A stretch of 6,307 bases of DNA from a bacterium ADurb.Bin374. Lineage in GTDB: Bacteria; Riflebacteria; Ozemobacteria; Ozemobacterales; Ozemobacteraceae. The stretch lies in the NCBI GenBank assembly GCA_002068715.1, contig MWAR01000285.1, positions 1-6,307 of the forward strand. Reading direction: 5' to 3'. This document shows, one piece after another, positions 1 through 6,307 of this stretch. The notes under the pieces are model-generated. The model had not been told where the DNA came from. It searched no databases and worked only from the letters and a program-made list of their open reading frames with translations. Position 1 is the stretch's first letter; the number at the start of each line of letters is the position of its first letter. A program made the position numbers and the translations under genes.

Positions 1-2125
1 CCTGCTTGAACACGAACTGGTTGACCGCCACGGGGGCCCCGGTCTGGAGCAGACGGACGGTCGTCGCATCGATCGATGCCTGATCGAGCGGCTCGCTGGC
101 CTGGATCGTGATCGAAGCCGTCGTTGGCACAGTCGTTGCGCCGGACGCCGGAGAAACCGGGTTCGTCACCGGAAACGAGACGGCGAACGTCAGGGACGCC
201 GTCGTCGAAGCCGTCTGGAAAAGCAGGGTGTGAGGCTGTCCGTAGGAGACCGACGTCGTGAAAGCCGGCGTCAGGAACGTCTCGGTCGCGGCGACGGGCT
301 GCGTGAAGGGCAGGGTGCTGATCGTGGCGCCGTCCAGCAGAAAGGTCGCCGTCGCCAGATCGATCGTGTTGAACGCCGGGTCCTTCGCCCGAAGTCGCAG
401 ATACAGCGTCGTGGTGGCGTTGATCTCGCTCCCGGCCGCGATCGGAACCGTCCTGGCCGGATCGCCGAACGCTTCGATGGCGACCACCTCGCTGGCCAGG
501 ACGCCCGAGTTGACCGACTGGGTCCGAAGTGTATACGTTGCCGCTTCCCAGAGCTGGGTGCCGTTCACGCCGAGAACGTCGCTGGCGATTTGTATATAAT
601 ATGTGGTATTTAATTGGAGATCCTCGCCCGTCTCGAACGTGACCGACCGGGAATCGGCCGTTTGATATGCGAGGGAAACCGGCGTGCTGCCCGGCCCGAA
701 CATGCGTATCTGCTTTCCGTCGGCGTTCCCGACCCAGTTCGTGAAGGACGCCGTCATCATCTCGCCCGTGAAGGCAAGTTTGACCTGCGCTCCGGAACTT
801 GCGATGATACGCAGATCGGAGCTGATGAAGGGAAGAACCCCGCCTGCCGCGTTCACCGCTTCCACGGTGCAGGATGCCGTAAGAGGTTCGGGGAATAAAG
901 CCGTGACCGTCACCTTTGTATTGGGAAACGGCGGCCCCTGGATGTGCAGAATCTTCGACGCTGCATCCCAGCCGCATTCCATTGGATATGCAAGCAGTCT
1001 TTTCATGAACAGGAAATCTGTAAACGATTTTCGAACGATTAAAGCCGCATGAGATGTTTCATTCCCCTTGAAATGAAAAAGCGAAGTCATACCTGAATTG
1101 CCGAATGTATTGCCCAATACTGTTCTGTCAGAATACAGCGTTCCTTCCCTCAGCAGGCCTCCAGGATAGTTTCCATCGAGAGAAGTTTCGAAATTCGGAA
1201 ATCCTTCGATGCTATTGTAGCTATTTTTGGTCCAGCTATCGGCCCAAACCCAAGTATCTGCAGGCATCAAGGCATTTCCAGAAAAGGTGAATTGTTTCAC
1301 CATGGGAACGCCCTCGGAAACATATCCGATAGATATTATTTTTGTCCGGGGATTTTGGGTGATATCAACGAGATTGGAATCGATATCGAGCCCGCTTACT
1401 GTCAAGCTTGCAACAATGATTGATGGATCACTCTCTTGGCAGATAATCACTTTGCACTCGGCAGCGGATAATGTTGAACCCAAAACAACTGCCACTCCAA
1501 GCAGTCCGGCGGAATATTCATTGATTCGACAGGCAGAAACGCCGTAATTCAGATTGATTGGCTCGAATACAAGAGTTGATGGAGGGGATTCATCGTTTCC
1601 ATGCATACGTGTATGAAAAAGCTTGGCGGGGGTCCCAGGTGTCCAAAAAAGGTGTACCCCACCGGCATTTGTTGGTGCAATTCCGAACGGTTTCGAAATT
1701 GGCAAAGATGTCGTTGTTGCGGTAAAAGGACCTGCATGGGGAATATTGTTTAATAGATCTTCCTCAGAATTATATGAAAAAATCTTTAATTTATTATCTG
1801 TCTCTGACGTTGCGAAAACGATATTTCCAGTTGCGAGAAATGTATTGTCTGAATATTCGATCTGGTCAGCCTGAAAAACATATGAAAACGAAGTGCGAGT
1901 GAAATTGTGTGGCGTACCCCAGCTCTCGACAGTGAAATGAGCTGGCCAGAAGGGAAAACCACCAGAGGGCGGCGGAGCGATGACGGTCGATGTGGAAAGA
2001 TTCCCGTTCGCATTGAAGCACGCCGTGTCGATGTGCACCCGTCGGGTATCGAATGGAGGGATATTGAAAGAAAAAGTCGCGCCATAGGTCGTATCGGCAG
2101 TCGTTTCGAGGGTTACGGGCCCCAT
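1..2125 (-). CDS. Large secreted protein with Big_5-type Ig-like domains, C-terminus beyond the left edge
   Basis: One stop-free frame (codons with low end at positions 2, 5, 8...) runs from the left edge to beyond 2125, giving at least 708 codons. Coordinates start at the first in-frame ATG (2123-2125), but the real start is probably upstream because a signal-peptide-like stretch is encoded at about 2129-2188. Numbering from that ATG, residues 1 to about 420 are beta-rich, with many Asn, Thr, Ser and aromatic residues, and match no family I recognise; a propeller-like fold is only a guess. Residues about 427-538 look like a bacterial Ig-like domain of the Big_5/SbsA type: LAFTGEMM at 450-457, then the LNTTYYIQIASDVLG pattern and a closing YTLRTQ. 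A linker or degenerate Ig-like module follows. A second Big_5 domain begins near 654 (NPVSPASGATTVP, then ITIQASEPLD) and is cut by the window edge. Likely exported, with a surface, adhesion or scaffold role. Specific function unknown. Confidence 0.82.
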   Translation of the reverse strand, partial: MGPVTLETTADTTYGATFSFNIPPFDTRRVHIDTACFNANGNLSTSTVIAPPPSGGFPFWPAHFTVESWGTPHNFTRTSFSYVFQADQIEYSDNTFLATGNIVFATSETDNKLKIFSYNSEEDLLNNIPHAGPFTATTTSLPISKPFGIAPTNAGGVHLFWTPGTPAKLFHTRMHGNDESPPSTLVFEPINLNYGVSACRINEYSAGLLGVAVVLGSTLSAAECKVIICQESDPSIIVASLTVSGLDIDSNLVDITQNPRTKIISIGYVSEGVPMVKQFTFSGNALMPADTWVWADSWTKNSYNSIEGFPNFETSLDGNYPGGLLREGTLYSDRTVLGNTFGNSGMTSLFHFKGNETSHAALIVRKSFTDFLFMKRLLAYPMECGWDAASKILHIQGPPFPNTKVTVTALFPEPLTASCTVEAVNAAGGVLPFISSDLRIIASSGAQVKLAFTGEMMTASFTNWVGNADGKQIRMFGPGSTPVSLAYQTADSRSVTFETGEDLQLNTTYYIQIASDVLGVNGTQLWEAATYTLRTQSVNSGVLASEVVAIEAFGDPARTVPIAAGSEINATTTLYLRLRAKDPAFNTIDLATATFLLDGATISTLPFTQPVAATETFLTPAFTTSVSYGQPHTLLFQTASTTASLTFAVSFPVTNPVSPASGATTVPTTASITIQASEPLDQASIDATTVRLLQTGAPVAVNQFVFKQ

Positions 2126-2211
2126 CGCCAAAAGAGCAGGTGGGAAGAAAATCCCCAGAGAAAAAAGGATGAGGGAAAAAATCCCTGCCTTGAAAGACGT
2201 GCGGATTGCAC
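2126..2211 (-). other. Signal-peptide-like N-terminal segment of the secreted protein, start codon unresolved
   Basis: Read in the same frame as the downstream gene, this stretch encodes a Lys followed by a hydrophobic run (AGIFSLILFSLGIFFPPALLA) just before the ATG at 2123-2125. That is a typical Sec signal peptide core with a plausible cleavage site at ALLA. No in-frame ATG, GTG or TTG lies between this hydrophobic core and the far side of the lipoprotein start. A GTG at 2209-2211 in the neighbouring frame would supply a good n-region (MQSARLSRQGFF) if the A6 run at 2176-2181 had one more base. No clear Shine-Dalgarno sequence precedes that GTG. The hydrophobic segment is well supported; the start is not. 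Confidence 0.5.
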
Positions 2212-2252
2212 AAAGTGTAGATGAAATAGGTGGTAGAGCGGGGAGAAGCCGG

Positions 2253-2274
2253 CACGCAGATGTAAGTCTGCGTG
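2253..2274. promoter_or_regulatory. Perfect 8-bp inverted repeat in the divergent intergenic region
   Basis: CACGCAGA (2253-2260) and its exact reverse complement TCTGCGTG (2267-2274) are separated by six bases. The repeat sits 73 bp upstream of the lipoprotein ATG and upstream of any plausible start of the divergent secreted-protein gene. It could be an operator for a dimeric regulator acting on both genes, or a stem-loop in the lipoprotein 5' leader. No T-tract follows, so it is not an intrinsic terminator. I could not place convincing -35/-10 elements around it. Confidence 0.4.
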
Positions 2275-2333
2275 GGTACGGAGATTGCGTGTAATTCTGG
2301 TGAGAAATAGTCTCGGCCGTTGTCGATCGGTCG

Positions 2334-2339
2334 AAGGAG
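2334..2339 (+). promoter_or_regulatory. Ribosome binding site of the lipoprotein gene
   Basis: AAGGAG lies 8 nt before the ATG at 2348 but only 2 nt before another in-frame ATG at 2342. The spacing favours 2348 as the start and argues against a longer frame opening at 2285. Confidence 0.75.
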
Positions 2340-2347
2340 AAATGTGT

Positions 2348-3757
2348 ATGAAGACAACTATCAACAAGATCGTGATGATGGCCTTGATTGGCCTCATTCC
2401 GTTGTTGGCCGGCTGTCTCGGGAGCGGAGGCTACAACCCCGTGGCCGACAACTCGCTTTCCGGCCAGGTGAACGCTTCGCTCACAGCCGAATCGGAAGAT
2501 CTCGTTTCCGGCCAGGTGCTGGGTGCACGCGCTCGCCCGCAGGCCCTTGGAAAGAGCCGCTGGTCGTATGCTGAACCGCCTTTTGTCGTCGTTCACAAAA
2601 TTAAAAATGGCAATGGCGGCCCCGGCAGTCTGAAAGTGCGTGTCCTCTCCGCCGCGAGTGCGGATAATATATTTATAACCCTTGATTCCATGAAGGTCAA
2701 GCCGGCGAAGGGGGCTCCCCAGAACATTCCCATTCAGACAACCGAGATCGACCTGAAGAATACGACCATCCTTACGGATATTCTTGCTGGATCAGACCTC
2801 CCGAATGGCATCTACAACTACATGGAATTCAAAATCAAGAAGAATGCCAGGGTCGTTGTCGATGGCGTGTCGTTCCCCCTGAATATCCCCAGCAATCGTG
2901 TTCGCTTCTTCGGCTCCTTTGAAATCAAGGATGGCTTCACGACGGAAGTCTCGATCCGTTTCTTCAACAAGATCAAAGCAAAACATACCGGGAAGAATAA
3001 AGTCCCCGAATACCAGCTCAACCCGATCGTGAAGATCAGTTCTACTCTCTCCCCGAAGGTCATTGAAGTTCCTGACGGCGATGTGAAGGGCACGGTTCTC
3101 GATTATGTGAAGAAAACCCCCATCTCCGGCGTTGCAGTGAGTATCGAGGGCACGTCGTTCAGCGGCGTCACGGACGGCAACGGTGCGTTCTCCTTCGAAA
3201 AGGTTCCGAATGGCACCTACAATGTGAAAATGTCGCACGCCGAGTATCTCGACAAGGCCTCGTCGGTCGTCGTTGAAGGCGGCAAAATTGCTGAGATCAG
3301 CTGTGAAATGAACCCCGTGATCGTCCGCAGCTCTCTTGGAAATACCGGCTGGTTTTCCCAGTTCTCCCCGCTTGCCGACGCTAACGGCGCGTATGGTGAG
3401 ATGGCGCTCGAAACTCCCATCGCGATCGACTTCGTAAGCCTTGCGTTCGTGAAGGCTGAAATCGCCTTTGATGCCGCATATCGGTATAACGGCGGTGTTC
3501 GGATGAGCGCTTACATGAGCTCGACTCAGCAGCTTCAGGTGATCAAAAATCTCGGTGGCTGGTGGGTTGGCAACAATGCTCTTCTCGGCTATTCACTCGG
3601 TGACTTCTCGGCAACAAATCCCATGACGAACTATACCGTGGATGTGACCGATTTTGTCCGTGGCAATCCGAGCGCTTCCTACTTCTTCGCCGCTCGCAAC
3701 CAGAACAGACTCGACATTGGCATGCAGAATGTCCAGCTCTCCATCTACTATCGCTGA
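2348..3757 (+). CDS. Lipoprotein with DUF4382-like and carboxypeptidase-regulatory-like domains
   Basis: A 469-residue protein. The ATG at 2348 is chosen for its well-spaced AAGGAG and because it gives a compact lipoprotein signal: MKTTINK, a hydrophobic stretch, then the lipobox LAGC with Cys at residue 23. It should be exported by Sec, lipidated and membrane-anchored; Leu, not Asp, follows the Cys. Residues about 95-232 fit the DUF4382 pattern: a beta-strand carrying SLKVRVLSA, ITLDSMKV, a LPNGIYNYMEFKI turn, and a closing YQLNPIVKIS. Residues about 244-322 look like a CarboxypepD_reg (transthyretin-like) beta-sandwich: GDVKGTVLD, then GVTDGNGAFSFEKVPNGTY. Residues about 323-469 are rich in aromatics and beta-strands and contain YTVDVTDFVRGNPSASYFF, faintly like DNRLRE-type structural domains. 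Family assignments come from pattern recognition. The molecular function is unknown; a role in surface structure or glycan/protein binding is plausible. It is probably a single-gene transcript ending at the terminator just downstream. Confidence 0.9.
   Translation: MKTTINKIVMMALIGLIPLLAGCLGSGGYNPVADNSLSGQVNASLTAESEDLVSGQVLGARARPQALGKSRWSYAEPPFVVVHKIKNGNGGPGSLKVRVLSAASADNIFITLDSMKVKPAKGAPQNIPIQTTEIDLKNTTILTDILAGSDLPNGIYNYMEFKIKKNARVVVDGVSFPLNIPSNRVRFFGSFEIKDGFTTEVSIRFFNKIKAKHTGKNKVPEYQLNPIVKISSTLSPKVIEVPDGDVKGTVLDYVKKTPISGVAVSIEGTSFSGVTDGNGAFSFEKVPNGTYNVKMSHAEYLDKASSVVVEGGKIAEISCEMNPVIVRSSLGNTGWFSQFSPLADANGAYGEMALETPIAIDFVSLAFVKAEIAFDAAYRYNGGVRMSAYMSSTQQLQVIKNLGGWWVGNNALLGYSLGDFSATNPMTNYTVDVTDFVRGNPSASYFFAARNQNRLDIGMQNVQLSIYYR
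2457..2518 (+). repeat. 14-bp direct repeat inside the lipoprotein gene
   Basis: TTTCCGGCCAGGTG occurs at 2457-2470 and again at 2505-2518, exactly 48 bp (16 codons) apart. It encodes SGQV in both copies (residues 38-41 and 54-57), just after the lipidated Cys. The sequence between and after the copies does not obviously match, so it may be a decayed 48-bp duplication or chance reuse of a linker motif. Confidence 0.45.
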
Positions 3758-3788
3758 TCTATGTAAAGTCCATAACATCCCAATTATT

Positions 3789-3819
3789 AAACCCCGGCGC
3801 AAGCCGGGGTTTCTTGTTT
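3789..3819. terminator. Bidirectional intrinsic terminator between lipoprotein and mraY
   Basis: A perfect 10-bp stem (AAACCCCGGC at 3789-3798 paired with GCCGGGGTTT at 3803-3812) encloses a GCAA tetraloop and is followed on the plus strand by TTTCTTGTTT. On the minus strand the stem is followed by TTTAATAATT, so it can also end transcripts from mraY. It lies 31 bp after the lipoprotein stop and about 35 bp beyond the mraY stop, as expected for convergent genes. The remainder of the 89-bp gap holds nothing else I can recognise. Confidence 0.92.
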
Positions 3820-3846
3820 CAGGTGACGGTCCGTGGAAAGCTCGGA

Positions 3847-4917
3847 TCAGCCGGCCAGGCGCATCGCGAACAGGGCCAGTCCGGCGAGACCGAGAAGAAG
3901 GCTGACGATCGTGAAGCGGGCCACGACTTTCTGTTCGGCCCAGCCGCACAGCTCGAAGTGATGGTGAATCGGGCTCATGCGGAAAACCCTTTTCCCGCCC
4001 GTGTATTTGAAATACGACACCTGGATGATCACCGACAGCGCCTCGGCCACATACACGCCCCCGATGATCGCGAGGAACACCTCGGTTCGCGTGCAGGCAG
4101 CCAGAGCCGCGACGGCGCCGCCGAGCGCGAGCGAACCCGTGTCACCCATGAAGACCTGGGCCGGGTTTGCGTTGTACCACAGGAACCCGAGACAGCCTCC
4201 GAACAGCGCTGCGGCGAGAATCGCCAGCTCCGCGCTTCCGGGTATGTACGCGGTGCCGAGCCCGCGGGCGAGTTCCGGTGTCCCCGAAACGAGCGCGATG
4301 ACGAGGAAGGGAATCAGCACCGTCAGCGTGATGCTTCCCGCGAGGCCGTCCAGCCCGTCGGTCAGATTCACCGCGTTGCTCGCTCCCACGACGATGAAGG
4401 CGACGAAGGGAAGATACAGCCAGCCGAGGTCGACCGTGCCAAGCCACGGCAGCTGGATGAACGTCGGCGGCAAAACGAGGCTTCCGCCTCCGGCACCGAG
4501 GGGAACCGGCAGTTCGTTGTTCGCACCTAGCCATGTCCTGATTGCGTAGGCCGTGACGATGCCGGTCAGAATCTGTGCGGCGAGTTTCTGACGCGGCGTG
4601 AGGCCGAGACTGCGGGCCTTGATCACTTTCGTCAGATCGTCCGTAGCGCCGAGCATCGCCATGGCCAGCGTGCAGAACAGCACGATGCCGACCGAGGGGT
4701 GCCAGCGCGCCCACAGCAGGGTCGTCAGCAGAAACGGGATCAGGATGATCAGCCCACCCATCGTCGGGATGCCGGCTTTCTTCTTGTGTTCCTGCACCCC
4801 TTCTTCGCGAATCGTCTGGCCGATCTGGCGGCTTTTCAGATGTTCGATCACGCGCGGGCCGATGAAAACAGCGACCAGGAAAGACGTTGCGAGGGCGAAC
4901 AGGATACGGAGGGTCAT
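3847..4917 (-). CDS. mraY: Phospho-N-acetylmuramoyl-pentapeptide-transferase (MraY)
   Basis: A polytopic membrane enzyme that transfers phospho-MurNAc-pentapeptide from UDP to undecaprenyl phosphate, making lipid I on the inner face of the cytoplasmic membrane. It has 356 residues, close to the usual 360, with about ten hydrophobic segments. Conserved blocks appear in order: KKKAGIPTMGG (45-55); the aspartate pair in LGATDDLTKV (Asp93, Asp94); NAVNLTDGLDGLAG (181-194); WYNANPAQVFMGDTGS (247-262) with the catalytic-type Asp259; and RMSPIHHHFEL (313-323) with the His triad 318-320. The TDD block has Ala91 where many homologues have Phe. The ATG at 4915-4917 lacks a strong Shine-Dalgarno; GAAGGGAG lies about 30 nt upstream, too far to be typical. 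It follows murF by 54 bp and is probably co-transcribed with it. The next gene is convergent, so mraY ends the operon here. Confidence 0.98.
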   Translation of the reverse strand: MTLRILFALATSFLVAVFIGPRVIEHLKSRQIGQTIREEGVQEHKKKAGIPTMGGLIILIPFLLTTLLWARWHPSVGIVLFCTLAMAMLGATDDLTKVIKARSLGLTPRQKLAAQILTGIVTAYAIRTWLGANNELPVPLGAGGGSLVLPPTFIQLPWLGTVDLGWLYLPFVAFIVVGASNAVNLTDGLDGLAGSITLTVLIPFLVIALVSGTPELARGLGTAYIPGSAELAILAAALFGGCLGFLWYNANPAQVFMGDTGSLALGGAVAALAACTRTEVFLAIIGGVYVAEALSVIIQVSYFKYTGGKRVFRMSPIHHHFELCGWAEQKVVARFTIVSLLLGLAGLALFAMRLAG

Positions 4918-4971
4918 GGCGGTGAAAATGGAAGCGAACGTAACAAATCTCCCTTCGGTATCAGAGCCGGG

Positions 4972-6307
4972 TCAATGAAGATCGCAGTGCAGGGCAGGCC
5001 AGAGCTCGCTGACGATCTCTTCGAAGTGCATGCCGCGGCTTGCTTTGAGCAGTACGGTGTCTCCCGTCAGAAGCAGGGTGAACAGTAGTTTCGCTGCTTC
5101 CGATGTCGTGCCGCATGAATGGACGCCGGCGGGCGGCATGCCGGCCTGGAGCGCCGCCGAAGCGATGAACTGGGCCTGCTCGCCGACCGCCACCAGCCGG
5201 TCGATTCCCGCACGGGCGACGGAATCGCCGAGCGCCCGGTGCAGCGCTTCGGACTGGTCGCCGAGCTCGCGCATATCGCCCAGCACCGCGATGCGGCGAC
5301 CTTTGCATACGGCAAGATATTCAATGGCCTGCTTCATCGAGGACGGGTTGGCATTGTAGCAATCGAGAATGACGCGCTTTCCCTCGAGCTCGTGCGACTC
5401 CATGCGGGCGGACACGGGCATGAAGCTTTCGAGCCGGGCGATGCCTTCGCGAAGCGGCCTCGAACCGGCGTTCGTGTAGACGGCAAGGGCCGAGAGGGCG
5501 TTGAGAGCGTTGTGCCTGCCCAGAAGTCCGAGCCTGGTCCTGGCCCGCCCGCCCGTCGTGACGACCTCCATCGAAACCGCATCGGCGTCCATGCGGACGT
5601 CCTGGCCGCTGCAGTCACAGCCTGAGCCGAAGCCGAAGCTCACGACCCGGGCCCTGGTCTTCGCCTTCAGCGTCGCAAGATACGGATCGTCACCCGGGAG
5701 GACCGCCAGGCCGTTTTCCGAGAGGCCTTCGAGAATCTCGGCTTTCGCCAGGGCGATGTTTTCGAGGCTTCCCATGTTTCCAATGTGCGCCGGGCCGATG
5801 TTCGTGATGACCGCGGCATGGGGACGGGCGATGCCGGCGAGGAACCGGATCTCACCCGCGTGGTTCATGCCCATCTCGATGATCGCCGTTTCGGTGGCCA
5901 GCGGAATCCGCACGATGCTCAGCGGAAGGCCGATGTCGTTGTTGAAGTTGCCCGTGGTGGCCCAGGCGTTCGATACGCCGGAAAACAGATGCAGAAGCAT
6001 TTCCTTCGTCGTCGTCTTCCCGTTGCTCCCGGTGACGCCTATGAACAGCGCTTTGTGGCGTGCCCTGTGGAATCGTGCCGCATCCTGGAGGGCGCGGAGC
6101 GGATCGTCGCATCTCACCCAGGCTGCATCACCGTCGGCCGGCGAGGCTCCTTCGGCCCACTTCGACGAGACGATCGCGGAAGCGCCCTTCGCGAGCGCCT
6201 GGGCGATATACGCGTGGCCGTCCGTCCGTTCGCCCTTGAATGCGACGAAAACCTCTCCGGGAAGCAGGGTGCGGGAATCGATCGAGAAACCGGTGATCGG
6301 CTTCGGG
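4972..6307 (-). CDS. murF: UDP-N-acetylmuramoyl-tripeptide--D-alanyl-D-alanine ligase (MurF), N-terminus cut by right edge
   Basis: A cytoplasmic ATP-dependent Mur ligase that adds D-Ala-D-Ala to UDP-MurNAc-tripeptide, the step just before MraY. The frame stays open to the right edge, giving 444 visible residues of about 450-470, so only the first 10-25 are probably missing. The GTG at 6115-6117 is not the start, because typical MurF N-terminal sequence continues upstream. In visible-residue numbering: IDSRT (9-13) and KGERTDGH (24-31) of the UDP-substrate domain; P-loop GVTGSNGKTTTKEM (90-103, Lys97); TGNFNNDIGLP (118-128); EMGMNHAGEI (144-153); TNIGPAHIGN (168-177); GRHN (263-266) ahead of the C-terminal domain; then LDCYNANPSS (about 314-323), VLGDMRELGDQS (about 341-352) and KASRGMHFEE (about 421-430). 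All three Mur-ligase domains look intact. Transcribed ahead of mraY. Confidence 0.98.
   Translation of the reverse strand, partial: PKPITGFSIDSRTLLPGEVFVAFKGERTDGHAYIAQALAKGASAIVSSKWAEGASPADGDAAWVRCDDPLRALQDAARFHRARHKALFIGVTGSNGKTTTKEMLLHLFSGVSNAWATTGNFNNDIGLPLSIVRIPLATETAIIEMGMNHAGEIRFLAGIARPHAAVITNIGPAHIGNMGSLENIALAKAEILEGLSENGLAVLPGDDPYLATLKAKTRARVVSFGFGSGCDCSGQDVRMDADAVSMEVVTTGGRARTRLGLLGRHNALNALSALAVYTNAGSRPLREGIARLESFMPVSARMESHELEGKRVILDCYNANPSSMKQAIEYLAVCKGRRIAVLGDMRELGDQSEALHRALGDSVARAGIDRLVAVGEQAQFIASAALQAGMPPAGVHSCGTTSEAAKLLFTLLLTGDTVLLKASRGMHFEEIVSELWPALHCDLH

Noticed and set aside
230..1052. Several plus-strand ORFs of 90-130 residues at the left side
   Set aside because: They overlap in different frames, have low-complexity Arg/Gly/Ala-rich translations and no recognisable motif. 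They lie antisense to the long minus-strand gene, whose translation gives coherent Ig-like domains.
2172..2186. Short AGGGA/TCCCT hairpin as a terminator
   Set aside because: It has only a 5-bp stem, no G/C-rich stability and no T-tract, and it lies within the encoded signal-peptide segment.
2285..2347. Upstream extension of the lipoprotein to an initiation codon at 2285
   Set aside because: It would put about 21 extra residues (beginning MRVILVRNS) before a clean lipoprotein signal peptide, and it ignores the AAGGAG ideally spaced for the ATG at 2348.
1786..2397. Three overlapping minus-strand ORFs of 94-163 residues around the divergent region
   Set aside because: They are in the wrong frames relative to the long secreted-protein frame and give no sensible protein. 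One starts inside the lipoprotein gene on the opposite strand.
2792..3238. A 148-residue minus-strand ORF inside the lipoprotein gene
   Set aside because: It is antisense to a well-supported coding region and its translation shows no domain features.
3814..5088. Plus-strand ORFs of 126-238 residues across mraY and its upstream region
   Set aside because: They are shadows of the GC-rich mraY and murF frames. The minus-strand translations carry every expected catalytic motif, while these are Arg/Glu/Pro-rich without motifs.
6115..6117. GTG as the murF start
   Set aside because: The same frame continues to the right edge and encodes conserved MurF N-terminal motifs (IDSRT, KGERTDGH), so the gene starts beyond the window.

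Overview
The window looks like chromosomal DNA from a bacterium with ordinary peptidoglycan synthesis and an export system for lipoproteins and large secreted proteins. The conserved genes at the right are GC-rich. An outer-membrane-type lipoprotein next to a large secreted Ig-like protein fits a Gram-negative-type or uncultured-phylum genome, but nothing seen here fixes the lineage.

Layout, left to right. (1) From the left edge to about 2125-2211, the minus strand carries one long uninterrupted reading frame that runs off the window. It encodes a secreted, beta-rich protein with a hydrophobic signal-peptide-like segment at its N-terminus. Its middle part is AT-rich with no recognised family, and its GC-rich C-terminal part holds one complete and one partial Big_5-type (SbsA-like) Ig domain. 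Its true start codon cannot be placed. (2) A divergent intergenic region of up to about 220 bp holds a perfect 8-bp inverted repeat. (3) A plus-strand lipoprotein (2348-3757) combines a DUF4382-like domain, a carboxypeptidase-regulatory-like domain and an unassigned beta-rich C-terminal domain. (4) A strong bidirectional terminator lies at 3789-3819. (5) On the minus strand, murF (4972 to the right edge, N-terminus cut off) is followed by mraY (3847-4917), in the order normal for the dcw (division and cell wall) cluster.

How the genes work together: MurF completes the UDP-MurNAc-pentapeptide in the cytoplasm, and MraY then transfers it to undecaprenyl phosphate to make lipid I, so these two are consecutive pathway steps transcribed together. 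Transcription from that operon meets the lipoprotein gene at the shared terminator, so the usual next genes (murD, ftsW, murG) are not directly downstream of mraY. The lipoprotein and the secreted Ig-like protein are divergently transcribed and both predicted to be exported, so they may form an envelope or surface pair, but that link rests on position only.

I saw no RNA genes, mobile elements, CRISPR arrays or defence genes. I found no convincing new system. The least explained parts are the secreted protein with its unresolved start and mosaic base composition, and the multidomain lipoprotein beside it.
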